Source of the DNA: Fodinicola feengrottensis
GTDB lineage: Bacteria; Actinomycetota; Actinomycetes; Mycobacteriales; HKI-0501
Length of the DNA stretch: 64,000 nt
Direction: 5' to 3'
NCBI RefSeq assembly: GCF_010993775.1
Contig: NZ_WOTO01000024.1
Location: forward strand, 1 to 64,000
Below, one piece after another: positions 8,902 to 18,152 of this stretch. A program made the translations under genes and the position numbers. The notes under the pieces were generated by a model. It had not been told where the DNA came from, did not search any database, and saw only the letters and a list, made by a program, of their open reading frames with translations. Numbering within the stretch: position 1 is the first letter of the stretch; each line of letters starts with the position of its first letter.

Positions 8902-9708
8902 TTAGTTAGTGTGCGGCAGGCGCTCGGTGGGGTGGTCTCCATTGGTGCCGGCGTACGCACCGGCCATCGTGCCGTTCTCTGGGACGGTGCCGTTGCTGAC
9001 CGGGTGGGTCGGCGCAGCCGCGGCTGGCGGCGGAGTGGTCGCCTTGAGCTCCTGCTCCATGCGGTGCAGCCAGCCGTCCGTACGCTGCTGCATCGGCCGG
9101 ACCAGGCCGCCGCCAATACCGACGACCAGGATGCCGCCGATCGTGCCGAGCACGAAGATCAGCACCGGGGTGGTGACGGTGGTGGCGATGTCCAACTGGT
9201 TCAGCGCCGCGATGATGCCCAGCGCCACCAGGAAAACCTGGGTCAGGGTGCCCAGCAGCGGCGCGTACGCGCGATTGCCCAACGCGGACCTGATCAGGTC
9301 GCTGACCACCTTGCCGATCGCCGCCGCGACGACCACCAGCACGATCGCCACCACGATCCGCGGCAGGAACGCGATCACCTGGTTGAGCAGCGCGCTCACC
9401 GGGTTGTCGGTGCCGAACGGCAGCAGCGCGAGCTGCAGGGCCATCAGCAGGATGAAGTAGTAGACCAGCTTCACGATCAGCCCGGTGGCGTCGAAACTGG
9501 CCCGGCTCATCATCGCGCCCAGCCCGGACTTGTCAATCAGCTTGGGAAAGCCGGTCCGGGTGAGCAGCAGCTGTACGGCTTTGGACACGCCCTTGGCGAT
9601 CAGCCAACCGATCAGCAGAATGACCAGGAATCCGACCAGTTTCGGGACGAAGGTCGCGATCGACGTCCAGGCCGCGCCCAGTCCACCGATTAGTGCTTGA
9701 AGCATCAT
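8902..9708 (-). CDS. Mechanosensitive-channel-like protein with conserved TM-helix repeats
   Basis: Intact 268 residues. At least four or five hydrophobic helices: about residues 18-42, 78-102, 115-140, 158-176 and 185-205. The repeated pattern 'LVGFLVILLIGWLIAKGVSKAVQLLL' and 'AFLPRIVVAIVLVVVAAAIGKVVSDLI' is the 'conserved TM helix' module found in small MscS-related proteins. The MscS beta domain is absent; the C-terminal 60 residues are polar and rich in Pro, Ala and Thr. Function as an ion channel is inferred only from family. Start is one of two adjacent ATGs (9708 or 9705); a GGGGG tract precedes them. Confidence 0.75.
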   Translation of the reverse strand: MMLQALIGGLGAAWTSIATFVPKLVGFLVILLIGWLIAKGVSKAVQLLLTRTGFPKLIDKSGLGAMMSRASFDATGLIVKLVYYFILLMALQLALLPFGTDNPVSALLNQVIAFLPRIVVAIVLVVVAAAIGKVVSDLIRSALGNRAYAPLLGTLTQVFLVALGIIAALNQLDIATTVTTPVLIFVLGTIGGILVVGIGGGLVRPMQQRTDGWLHRMEQELKATTPPPAAAAPTHPVSNGTVPENGTMAGAYAGTNGDHPTERLPHTN

Positions 9709-9799
9709 TCCCCCTCATCTACGCATACGGGACATATGCATTGATAAGGCGATTCTCCCGCTGGCCCATACCGGCAGCAACTTGGCAGCGCGGAAAACC

Positions 9800-10456
9800 T
9801 CAGCGACGGCCGCGCAGCCGCGGTTTCTTCTCCAGGTTCGACAAGCCGTTCCACGCCAGGTTGACCAGATGCGCGGCCACTTCCTCTTTCTTGGGCCGGC
9901 GCGCCTCCAGCCACCACTGCCCGGTCAGCGCGACCATCCCGACCAGCGCGTGCGAATAGAGGGTGGCGAGCTTGGGATCGTCGTACGACTGAGCCTTGAA
10001 TTTGGCGGCGAGGATGTATTCCACCTGGCTCGCGATGTCCCCGATCAGGCTGGAGAAGTTGCCGGTCGCCGAGGTGACCGGCGAGTCTCTCACCAGAATG
10101 CGAAAGCCGTCGGTCTGGGTCTCGATATACGTCAGCAGGGCGAGCGCGGCCTGCTCCAACAGGATGCGCGGGTGGCCGGAGGTCAGCGCGCCGGTGACGG
10201 TGTCGAGCAGTTGGCGCATCTCCCGGTCGACGACGACGGCGTAGAGGCCCTCCTTACCGCCGAAGTGCTCGTAGACCACCGGTTTGCTGACGTTGGCTCG
10301 GGCCGCTATCTCCTCGATCGAGGTCGCCTCGTATCCCCGCTCGGCGAACAGGCTGCGCCCGATATCCAGCAACTGCTCGCGGCGCTGCTTGCCGGTCATC
10401 CGGACCCGGGGCACCCGAGACTCCGCTGCCACGGTTCTCCTGCGCTGCTCAGTCAC
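9800..10456 (-). CDS. TetR/AcrR family transcriptional regulator
   Basis: Intact 218 residues. The N-terminal helix-turn-helix spans about residues 22-68: 'REQLLDIGRSLFAERGYEAT', 'SIEEIAARANVSKPVVYEHF' and 'GGKEGLYAVVVD' match the TetR profile closely. The rest is a helical ligand-binding domain with 'FRILVRDSPV' and 'LVGMVALTGQWWLEARRPKK'. In mycobacteria a TetR gene (Rv1019) sits beside glmU in the same arrangement, so this is a conserved neighbour rather than a recent arrival. GTG start. It is divergent from tRNA-Gln and a partial palindrome lies between them. Confidence 0.92.
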   Translation of the reverse strand: MTEQRRRTVAAESRVPRVRMTGKQRREQLLDIGRSLFAERGYEATSIEEIAARANVSKPVVYEHFGGKEGLYAVVVDREMRQLLDTVTGALTSGHPRILLEQAALALLTYIETQTDGFRILVRDSPVTSATGNFSSLIGDIASQVEYILAAKFKAQSYDDPKLATLYSHALVGMVALTGQWWLEARRPKKEEVAAHLVNLAWNGLSNLEKKPRLRGRR

Positions 10457-10479
10457 TGCCCCATGGTGACAGGTGCCCC

Positions 10480-10493
10480 GACGTTAAAGCGTC
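10480..10493. promoter_or_regulatory. Imperfect palindrome in the TetR / tRNA-Gln intergenic region
   Basis: GACGTTAAAGCGTC lies 24 bases upstream of the TetR start and 36 before the tRNA. Ten of 14 positions are symmetric. It is placed where an autoregulatory TetR operator would lie, but there is only one copy and no other support. Confidence 0.3.
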
Positions 10494-10528
10494 TTGGCTG
10501 TGGGGGCGGTACGGTATGAACGCGTCAT

Positions 10529-10607
10529 TCCCGGGTTGCTCTGTTGGCAGGGGCCGCCAGACTTTGAATCTGGACTAGCGACGTAGGTTCGATTCCTACC
10601 CCGGGAG
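10529..10607 (+). tRNA. tRNA-Gln (anticodon TTG)
   Basis: A complete cloverleaf can be drawn: acceptor TCCCGGG (10529-10535) pairs with CCCGGGA (10600-10606), discriminator G at 10607; anticodon stem CCAGA/TCTGG with loop CTTTGAA and anticodon TTG at 10564-10566; T stem GTAGG/CCTAC with TTCGATT. The 3' CCA is not encoded (CAC follows). The U-G anticodon reads CAA and by wobble CAG. No integrase or duplicated tRNA end is seen nearby. Confidence 0.95.
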
Positions 10608-10615
10608 CACAACTG

Positions 10616-10960
10616 GTGGTCATCGAGGTGCCCTGGCCGGCCGCCGTGCCGGCGCCGGTCCGCGAGGACCTGGACCGGCTGCTGACCGACGCCGTTCGCC
10701 CGGCGGACCGGTCGATCCGATGGACGGGTCGCTTCCGTCCGTACGGCTACCAACTGTCCGCCTCTGGTGAGATCACGCCGCTCCCGGTCGACACCAAAGA
10801 CGTCGACGAAGCCCTCTCCATTCTCCGCGAGTCGGTGTCTTTGGAGGCCCATCGCGCGGTGGTGGTCTGCTACGACACCCGGCTGCGCGAGGAGACCATC
10901 GACGCGGTCGCGGTGGAACTCAGCCACCAGGACACCCCCCCCGCTGCTCCTGCTGCGGCG
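10616..10960 (+). CDS. Small unknown protein between tRNA-Gln and glmU (3' end undetermined)
   Basis: An open frame with strong high-GC codon bias begins 8 bases after the tRNA (GTG 10616) and reads 'VIEVPWPAAVPAPVREDLDR', then 'RWTGRFRPYGYQLSASGEIT' and 'HRAVVVCYDTRLREE'. I do not recognise the family. No stop separates it from glmU in this frame, but coding character fades after a run of C near 10926-10940, so a frameshift probably hides the true end. If the frame moves there, the protein would stop at 11174, overlapping a GTG at 11171 as GTGA, the coupling style common in this window. Either way it is likely co-transcribed with glmU. Confidence 0.5.
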
Positions 10961-11059
10961 ATATCGCCATCGCGGGATCCTGCGAGCGAGCAGTCTGGTA
11001 CGACACACCTGTCGTACACGCCCTCCGCCCCTCCCGCTGAGGCCGTCGACCTCCGCGCC

Positions 11060-11116
11060 CGAACTCGACGTTTTCGTCGTCAAACCGGCGTGTCGGGGAC
11101 GAAAACGTCGAGTTCG
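11060..11116. repeat. Perfect 19-bp inverted repeat upstream of glmU
   Basis: Arms 11060-11078 and 11098-11116 are exact reverse complements (CGAACTCGACGTTTTCGTC and its complement) with a 19-base loop. It shares an ACTCGACG core with the palindromes at 4625-4692 and 37835-37894. It lies about 80 bases before glmU; a regulatory hairpin or a dispersed repeat are both possible. Confidence 0.7.
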
Positions 11117-11197
11117 CGACGGGTACGCCCCACGGAAGGGCCGGCGTACGGGCTACTACCATGTGACCTGGTGAATACGCTGGAAGGGGAAACCCGC

Positions 11198-12645
11198 GTG
11201 AGGAGTGTCCGTCCGGCCGCCGTCGTCGTTCTCGCCGCTGGCCACGGCAAGCGGATGAGGTCGACGATTCCCAAGGCACTGCACGAGATCGGCGGACGTT
11301 CGCTGCTCGGGCACGTGCTGGCGGCGGCGGCCCCGCTCGGTGCTGACCGTACGGTGGTGGTCGTCGGCCACGGCCGCGACGAGGTGAAAGCGCATCTGGC
11401 CGAGATCGCGCCGGCCGCCGAGGCGGTGGTGCAGGCCGAGCAGCGCGGCACCGGCCATGCCGTGCGGGTGGCGCTGGAGGCGTTGGAGGCCAACGCCGGC
11501 ACGGTCGTCGTGCTCAACGCCGACGTGCCGTTGTTGCGCCAGGACACGCTGGCCGGGCTGGTCGCCGAGCACGCGTCCTCGGGCCGCGCGGGTACGGTGC
11601 TGACCGCGCGCGTCGAGGATCCGACGGGCCTTGGCCGGATCGTCCGTGACGGCGCCGGAGAGCTGGCCGAGATCGTCGAGGAAAGCGACTGCGACGACCT
11701 GCAGCGGACCATCCACGAGATCAACGCCGGCATCTACGTCTTCGACGCGGCCGCGGTGCGCGATGCGCTGTCCCGACTGTCGACCACCAACGCGCAGGGT
11801 GAGGAATACCTGACCGACGCGGTGGCAATGCTCGTACGCGAAGGCCGTGGCGTCGGGACCTATGCGGGAGCCGCTGAGGAGGCGCTGGGCTGCAACGACC
11901 GCATCGAGCTCGCGCGGCTCGGCGCGGCGCGCTGCTGCGCGACGCCGTGCTGCGCCGCTGGATGGCCGCCGGCGTGACGGTGATCCCCCGGCCACCACTG
12001 GGGGTGGACGTGACGGTGGAGCTGGCGGCGGACGCGGTGCTGCTGCCCGGCGTCCAGCTGCATGGCGAGACCAGCGTGGCCGCCGGCGCCGAGATCGGCC
12101 CGGACAGCACGCTCACCGACACCCTGGTCGGCCCGGGCGCGAAGGTCATCCGCGCGCACTGCATGGGCGCCCGGATCGGCGAGCGGGTCAGCGTCGGCCC
12201 GTTCGCCTACCTTCGGCCCGGTACGGTGCTGGACACGGCCGCCAAGATCGGCACGTTTGTCGAGGTCAAGGGCTCGCAGGTGGGCGCGGGCAGCAAAGTC
12301 CCGCACCTGTCGTACGTGGGTGACGCGACCATTGGCGAGCAGAGCAACATCGGCGCGGCGAGCGTTTTCGTGAACTACGACGGCGTGCACAAGCATCGGA
12401 CGGTGGTCGGCAGCCACTGCCGGATGGGGTCGGACAACATGTACGTGGCGCCGGTGACCATCGGCGACGGGGCGTATTCCGGCCCGGGACGGACGGTGAT
12501 CCTGGGCGATGTGCCAGCGGGGGCGCTGGCCATACCGGGTGCCAAGCCGCGGGTGATTGAGGGATGGGTCGAGCGCAAGCGGCCGGGGACCGCGGCGGCC
12601 GAGGCCGCCGCGCGTGCCGCGGCCGAGCAAAACCAGGGGGAGTAG
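11198..12645 (+). CDS. glmU: Bifunctional UDP-GlcNAc pyrophosphorylase / GlcN-1-P acetyltransferase (one frameshift)
   Basis: About 482 residues, normal for GlmU. The enzyme acetylates glucosamine-1-phosphate and adds UMP to give UDP-GlcNAc for the cell wall and polysaccharides. N-terminal uridylyltransferase: 'VVLAAGHGKRMRSTIPKALH', 'QRGTGHAV', 'LNADVPLL', 'EINAGIYVFD'. C-terminal left-handed beta-helix: 'FAYLRPGTVLDTAAKIGTFV', 'VKGSQVGAGSKVPHLSYVGD', 'NIGAASVFVNYDG' and 'GSDNMYVAPVTIGDGA'. The frame must change near 11925, between the domains; an essential enzyme is unlikely to be truly broken, so I call this an error. GTG 11198 has a good GGAAGGGG site upstream; GTG 11171 is the alternative. 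prs follows after 5 bases. Confidence 0.95.
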
Positions 12646-12650
12646 TCATC

Positions 12651-13633
12651 GTGAACAGCCTGCAAGCCGAAAACCGCAAGAGCCTGATGTTGTTCTCCGG
12701 CCGGGCCTATCCGGAGCTGGCGGACGAGATTGGCGCACACCTCGGGTTGCAGCCCACCCCGACCGCCGCGTACGACTTCGCCAACGGCGAGATCTTCGTC
12801 CGGTTCGAGGAGTCGGTACGCGGCTCGGACGCCTTTGTCGTGCAGTCCATGACCACGCCGATCAACCAGTGGCTGGTCGAGGCGTTGATCATGGTCGACG
12901 CCCTCAAACGCGGTTCGGCCAAGCGGATCACCGTCGTGCTGCCCTTCTTCCCGTACGCGCGCCAGGACAAGAAGCACCGCGGCCGGGAGAGCCGATCTCG
13001 GCTCGGCTGGTCGCCGACATGTTCAAGACCGCCGGCGCCGACCGGATCCTCACCGTCGACCTGCACACCGCGCAGATCTCCGGGTTCTTCGACGGCCCGG
13101 TGGATCACCTGTTCGCGCTGTCGATCCTCGCCGACTACGTGAAGCGGACGTACGAGGGCCGCCAGTTCGCGGTGGTCGCGCCGGACTCCGGCCGGGTCCG
13201 GGTGGCCGAGCGGTGGACCGACGAGCTGGGTGGCTGCCCGCTGGCCTTCATCCACAAGACCCGCGATCCGCTGATCCCCAACCAGGTGGTGGCGAACCGG
13301 GTCGTCGGCGAGGTCGAGGGCCGTACGTGCGTGCTGGTCGACGACATGATCGACACCGGCGGCACGATTTGCAAGGCGGCCGACGCGCTGTTCGACGCGG
13401 GCGCTGGTGACGTGATCGTGGCGGCCACCCACGGCGTGCTGTCCGACCCGGCCACCGAGCGGCTGAAGAACAGCCGGATCAGCGAGGTGGTGCTGACCAA
13501 CACGCTGCCGGTGCCGCCGGAGAAGAAGTTGGACAAACTGACGCTGCTGTCGATCGCGCCACTGATCGCGCGCGCTATCAGCGAGGTGTTTTCGGACGGA
13601 TCGGTCACCAGCCTGTTCGGCGGAGTCAGCTGA
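12651..13633 (+). CDS. prs: Ribose-phosphate pyrophosphokinase (PRPP synthetase), one frameshift
   Basis: About 327 residues, class I size. Makes PRPP from ribose-5-phosphate and ATP for nucleotides, His, Trp and, in actinomycetes, decaprenylphosphoryl arabinose. Seen: 'YDFANGEIFVRFEESVRGSD', flexible loop 'PYARQDKKHRGRE', 'VDLHTAQISGFFDGPVDHL', and the PRPP-binding loop 'VLVDDMIDTGGTI'. The frame changes near 12990 inside the flexible loop, where two extra bases seem to be present. GTG start at 12651 directly behind glmU. In mycobacteria rplY and pth follow closely; here about 28.7 kb of EPS genes lies between. Confidence 0.95.
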
Positions 13634-13966
13634 ATTTCTTTTTGTGATCTGGACCATCGAATTCCGTACTGGTTCATTACTTTTCTCGTACGTCCCGCGG
13701 AAAACTCTGTCACCGGCGAGAACACTGGTCGCTGTTCGGTAAGCGGACAGACCACAAATTAGCTGTCCGTGATGACGGTGATTGCCAGGTGTTACCAGGA
13801 ATTCATCCGATCAGTCATTGTTCCCGCTGCGTAAGTATGTTCCGGCACATGCTTTGTCCCCATAGGGTCAGGAAACAGGTCCCGCGATGGGGAGGGCGAT
13901 TGACCGGCGTGCTGTCTTGTGGTCTGGTTCGTCCAGATGTGCGCGTTCTGACGAAGGGCGCCGGGT
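13634..13966. other. Intergenic region between prs and the EPS island
   Basis: 333 bases without a convincing gene and visibly richer in A and T than the surroundings. It contains a GGACAG / CTGTCC inverted repeat around an AT-rich 12-base loop near 13740-13765. It probably holds the prs terminator and the promoter of the first EPS gene, but no box is clear enough to assign. No known riboswitch consensus was seen. Confidence 0.4.
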
Positions 13967-15577
13967 GTGACCACAGATCCCCAGACCACTGACCAGACCG
14001 TGACGCTCGCGGCTGTCCGCCCGCCGGAGCCGACCGGCCGGCGGCTCTCGCTGACCCACGCGCTCGCCCCGTCCCGGCGCAAAGGCCGAGGTCAGTTCGC
14101 TTTCAGCCAGGCCGTGCTGGCGCCGGACCCGGTCGCCGACGTGCACGAACTGCCGGCCTTGCCGGTACGAGTCGAAAAAAAACCGACTGGGAGCAGCGTT
14201 ATGTCAGCCTGCTGACGCTGGTCGACGTGGCCGCCGCGGTGGTCGCGGCCGGGCTCGGATTCTGGATCCGGTTCGGTTCGATTCCGCACCACGCCTGGGC
14301 TTACGTCATTGGCAGCGCGTTCTTCCCGGCGATCTGGTTGCTGGTCCTGATGTTCGCCCGGGCGTACGAGTCGCGTTATCTTTTCGTCGGCAACGAGGAA
14401 TACCGGCGCGTACTCAACGCAGGCCTGGTGCTGACCGCCGCGGTCGCCTTTGTCTCATACGTGGCGAGCATAGAGCTGGCGCGGTTACGTCGTCGTTGTT
14501 CTGCCCGCGGTTACCGTCGCAACTCTGGTTGGTCGCTATCTTTTGCGGCGCTGGCTCGTACGAGAGCGCGCCCACGGCCGCTGCATGCGCCGCGTCATTG
14601 TGGTGGGCGACGACACCACGGTCGGTGAGCTGCATCGTCAGTTGGCCCGGCATCAATATCACGGCATGCAGGTGGTCGGAGTTTGCGTGCCACCACAACG
14701 AGACGGCCGGAACAGCGTCGACGGCATCGAGGTGGTCGGCACTTTCGACACCATCACCCGCGCGGTCATCGACGTGGCCGCCGACACCGTCGCGATCCTG
14801 CCCTGTCCGGAGCTGAGCTCGGCGATGCTGCGCCGATTGGTGTGGTCGCTGGAAAGCACCGGCACCGACATCATCGTGGCCGGCGCGCTGCTGGATGTGG
14901 CCGGCCCGCGTACGTCCCTGCGCCCGATCGACGGGCTGCCGATGCTGCACCTGGACCACGCCGAGCTGGCCGGCAGCCGGTGGATGATCAAGCGCTTTTT
15001 TTTCGACGTCTTTTCCGCTTCGCTGCTGCTGATCCTGCTTTCCCCACTGCTGCTCGCGGTGGCGCTGGCGATCCGGGTCACCTCGTCCGGTCCGGCGTTT
15101 TTCCGGCAGACCCGGGTCGGCAAGGACGGCGAGAATTTCACCATTCTCAAACTGCGCACCATGTATCTGGACGCGGAAAGCCGGCTCGGCGAGCTGGCCG
15201 CGTTGAATGAGCACGACGGGCTGCTTTTCAAGATCCGGCACGATCCCCGGGTGACCCCGCTTGGCCGGTGGCTCCGTCGCTTCTCCATCGACGAGCTGCC
15301 CCAGCTTTTCAACGTGGTGGCCGGCCAGATGAGCCTGGTCGGACCGCGCCCGCCGCTGCCGTCCGAGGTCGCCGAATATCCCGACGACCTGATGCGCCGC
15401 CTGGTGGTGAAGCCGGGGGTGACCGGCCTGTGGCAGGTCAGCGGCCGCGCCGACCTGTCGTGGGAAGACTCGATGCGGCTCGACCTGCGCTATGTGGAGA
15501 ACTGGTCGCTGACCCTCGACCTGGTCGTCCTGTTGCGCACCGTCACCGCTGTCGTTCGCAGCGCGGGAGCGTATTGA
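13967..15577 (+). CDS. Polyprenyl glycosylphosphotransferase (EPS initiating sugar transferase), two frameshifts
   Basis: About 536 residues in the WbaP/WcaJ-like layout. A variable N-terminus precedes about four membrane helices ('LLTLVDVAAAVVAAGLGFWI', 'AFFPAIWLLVLMFARAYESR'), then a Rossmann-like domain ('CMRRVIVVGDDTTVGELHRQ') and the C-terminal bacterial sugar transferase domain with 'RQTRVGKDGENFTILKLRTM', 'RFSIDELPQLFNV', 'MSLVGPRPPLP', 'KPGVTGLWQVSGR'. It moves a sugar-1-phosphate onto undecaprenyl phosphate, the first step of EPS repeat-unit assembly. Frames change near 14175 (an A run) and 14480. A paralogue lies at 44607-46161. Confidence 0.92.
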
Positions 15578-15630
15578 TAGCCTTTTAGCATCCATTTTAC
15601 TTTTAGGGTGCGAAAGGACCATTTCCTCAC

Positions 15631-16449
15631 ATGCGTACTCTCCGGACCGGGGCCGGGCTCGCGCTCGCTGGCCTGCTGCTCACGCTGGCCGCACCCGGCG
15701 CGGCCACCGCCGCGCCGCCCATCATCCCGCCGCCGTTCGGCGCCGAGCTTCCTGACTCGTACGGGCAAACGCCGCGGGTCAGCGGCAACCTTGGCCCGAT
15801 GCCGCAGCTGCCGCCAGCGCCACGGCCGGTGCCGTTCAGCGCGGCCGCCGGCGGTGAGTACGCGCAGACCGTCCTGCGAGTCCCGGTCAACGGGAACGTC
15901 GTTTTCATTACCATCGACGACGGCGGTTACCAGCCGCCGGAGGCGGCCCGGGTGCTCGAAGAGGCACACATTCCGACCTCGCTTTTCCTGATCTCGTCAC
16001 CGGCCGTGCAGCACGCCGATTTCTTTCGCAGCCTGCAGCCCGAAGGCGCCACCATCGAGGCGCACACCCAGTCACACCGCAAACTCAAAGGGTTGCCCGA
16101 GGACGTACAACGCTTCGAGATTTGTGGCTCGGTCGACAAACTCCAGGGCGTCGCCGGCCGCCGGCCGACCCTGTTCCGTCCGCCGTACGGCGAATATGAC
16201 CTGACCACGCTGAAAGTCATCCAGAGCTGCGGTGGCATCGCCGCCAACACCCTCTGGGAGGGTTCGGTCATCGGCGGCACGCTCTACATCGCGCAACACG
16301 CCTTCGGCCCGCACAATCCGCTCTATCCCGGGATGATCCTGCTGATGCACTTCACGCCCGACTTCGAGCGTGACATGCACGTGCTGCTGGCCGCGGTCGC
16401 CGCCTCTCCCGGGTTTTCCGTCGGACGCCTCGAAGATTACATCCACTAA
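15631..16449 (+). CDS. Secreted polysaccharide deacetylase (NodB/CE4 family)
   Basis: Intact 272 residues. A signal peptide ('[20 protein letters not shown]', cleaved near ATA-A) is followed by a proline-rich stretch and a CE4 domain. Motif 1 is 'FITIDDGG' with the catalytic and metal aspartates, motif 2 'HTQSH' gives the two metal histidines, motif 3 is 'RPPYGEYD', and the last histidine lies in 'LLMHF'. It removes N-acetyl (or O-acetyl) groups from a polysaccharide outside the membrane. Its position directly after the initiating transferase suggests modification of the EPS, as with poly-GlcNAc deacetylases; cell wall glycan is the alternative. Confidence 0.9.
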   Translation: MRTLRTGAGLALAGLLLTLAAPGAATAAPPIIPPPFGAELPDSYGQTPRVSGNLGPMPQLPPAPRPVPFSAAAGGEYAQTVLRVPVNGNVVFITIDDGGYQPPEAARVLEEAHIPTSLFLISSPAVQHADFFRSLQPEGATIEAHTQSHRKLKGLPEDVQRFEICGSVDKLQGVAGRRPTLFRPPYGEYDLTTLKVIQSCGGIAANTLWEGSVIGGTLYIAQHAFGPHNPLYPGMILLMHFTPDFERDMHVLLAAVAASPGFSVGRLEDYIH

Positions 16450-16454
16450 GACAA

Positions 16455-16866
16455 CTAGCGGGCGATGAGAGCGCGCAGGGCGGTGCTGGAGGTGGGGGCG
16501 GTGTACGGAAAGTAGACGACGCGCACGCCGACGGAGGCCATGTCGGCCTCCAGTCGGCGGCCCTTTTCGGTGCCTTTCCAGTCGTCGCCCTTGAAAAGCA
16601 CGTCGAACTTGAGCAGCTCCCACATGACCCGCTTGTCGGTGGACAGATCGGTGACCGCGCGATCGACGAAGGCGATGGCGGACACGATCTCCAGCCGCTC
16701 CGCCAGCGGTACGACCGGCGGCTTTCCTTTTTGCTCGTACGACAGTCTCGTCGGTGACCACACCGGCGACCAGAACGTCACAGCCTTCGCGGGCCCGGCG
16801 CAGGATGTTCAGGTGGCCGACGTGGAACATGTCGTACGCGCCGGGGACATAGCCGACGACCGTCAC
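16455..16866 (-). CDS. Cytidylyltransferase (glycerol-3-phosphate cytidylyltransferase-like), one frameshift
   Basis: About 137 residues, TagD size. The N-terminus '[20 protein letters not shown]' has the intact HxGH nucleotide-transfer motif; '[20 protein letters not shown]' and '[16 protein letters not shown]' match the family's substrate loop; the C-terminal '[12 protein letters not shown]' takes the place of the ISTT motif. Members make CDP-glycerol or related CDP-alcohols. One base seems missing near 16745. The GTG start overlaps the stop of the CDP-alcohol phosphotransferase (GTGA), so the two enzymes are made together: this one can supply the CDP-alcohol donor used by its neighbour. 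Confidence 0.85.
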
Positions 16867-17734
16867 GGGTGCCGCCCGGGAATGGCGCTGCCGCCGATGC
16901 TTTTGGTGATGGCGTCGGCGTTGGGCGTACGGCCGGCGGGGATGTTGATGACGGTGTCGGCGATCAGCGGTTTGTGGACCACGTCGGCATTGGGCGCCGG
17001 CGCCTGCGCCGCGTCGGCGGCGGCGATCTCCCGGAACCACTTGATTCCGGCGGCGGCCAGGAAAAGTGCGTTGGTGACTAGCAGGAAACCGTAGATGCCC
17101 ACGAAAACCAGGCCAGTGCCGTAGAGCACGAAGACCAGGCACATCAAACCGTAGTCGGTGGGAATCACCAGCACCGATCGCACGATCGACGGCCGCCCGA
17201 CGGGTTTGGCCGTGACGCCCCGCCGGAGCAGGTCCTTCAAGATCATCCCCCGAAGAACAACACCGTTGCCACGCAACAGAAGACCAGCGGGATCAACAGA
17301 AGTGCCGGTGGCAGCGCGAAAAATCGGTAGAACGACACCAGGACGGCCGCGTGCAGCGTGACGATTTTCGCGCTGTCCACGAAATGGTCCAGCCACTCGC
17401 CGGCCCGCGAACCGCGGCCGGTGAGCCGGGCCAGCTGCCCGTCGGCGGAGTCCAACGCGTAGCCGATGACCAGCAGCAGCAGACAGACCGCGATGCCCAT
17501 CGGCAGCGACGGGCGTACCAGCGCGATCATCGCGATGGCGGCGAAACTGAACAGCGCGCTGATGATCGTCACCTGGTTGGGCGACATGCGTACGCGATAG
17601 GCGAAAGCGGCCAGATAGCGGCCGAGTTTGCGGTTCACAAAACGTGAATAGGCGGGCGCGCCTTTGGCGCTTTTCTGCGCCGCTGGCAGCCTGCGCAGCG
17701 CGTCCCGGAATCCAGTGCCCTCGCTGGTTGTCAT
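16863..17734 (-). CDS. CDP-alcohol phosphotransferase membrane protein, one frameshift
   Basis: About 290 residues with some six membrane helices. The signature D-G-x2-A-R-x8-G-x3-D-x3-D is complete in '[20 protein letters not shown]' followed by 'LDHFVDSAK'. It transfers a phospho-alcohol from a CDP-alcohol to a membrane acceptor. The stop at 17243 is created by a run of G (five where six are expected); adding one base joins the part that ends 'VLFFGG' to '[10 protein letters not shown]' with its last helices and a long polar tail. The ATG overlaps the previous stop (ATGA). Flanked on both sides by cytidylyltransferase-like genes, it probably decorates EPS or makes a special polar lipid. Confidence 0.87.
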
Positions 17735-18150
17735 GCCACCGCCGTCCAGTCCGCGTCCAATGCCTGTCGCAGGATCGGGCTGCCAGTTTCGGCCTTCGGC
17801 TCGATCGTGACAACCCCGATGCCGGTCAGTGACTGGCTCAGCTGGTCGGCGGTCGGCGTGCCGTCCCGGCCTGGACCGACCATCACCAGGTCGGCCGCGA
17901 CCGCCTCGGCGGCGGCCGGAATGTCCAGCGATGACAACGCGATCACGTCGTCGACGAAGCGCAGGTTGGCGAGAATGTCCAGCCTTTCGGCCAGCGGCAC
18001 GTACGGCGTGGACCGCCAGGTGTGCTCGGCCAGTTCGTCCGTGTACGCGCCGACCACCAGCCGGTCGCAGCGCGCGGCGGACTGCCGGAGCAGGTCCAGG
18101 TCGCCGACGTGGAAAAGATCGAAAAGCCCGAAGGTGAAGCCGGTCAGCAT
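17731..18150 (-). CDS. Cytidylyltransferase-like protein with altered HxGH motif
   Basis: Intact 139 residues and clearly a paralogue of the gene at 16455: 'FTFGLFDLFHVGDLDLLRQS' and 'VPLAERLDILANLRFVDDVI' align with it throughout. The second histidine of HxGH is aspartate (HVGD), and the C-terminal ISTT-like segment is replaced by 'SQSLTGIGVVTIE'. Both residues support catalysis in characterised nucleotidyltransferases, so activity is doubtful; it may be a regulatory partner of the intact copy or have a different substrate. ATG at 18150 follows the glycosyltransferase stop by 2 bases. Four genes from 19342 to 16455 form one operon. Confidence 0.8.
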   Translation of the reverse strand: MLTGFTFGLFDLFHVGDLDLLRQSAARCDRLVVGAYTDELAEHTWRSTPYVPLAERLDILANLRFVDDVIALSSLDIPAAAEAVAADLVMVGPGRDGTPTADQLSQSLTGIGVVTIEPKAETGSPILRQALDADWTAVA

Positions 18151-18152
18151 GC

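Noticed and set aside
10529-10607. tRNA-Gln as the attachment site of an integrated island
   Set aside because: No integrase, no second copy of the tRNA 3' end was noticed, and the EPS island begins more than 3 kb away behind glmU and prs.
13634-13966. Riboswitch (c-di-GMP, c-di-AMP or cobalamin) before the first EPS gene
   Set aside because: None of the conserved core sequences of these classes could be found; only a short inverted repeat is present.
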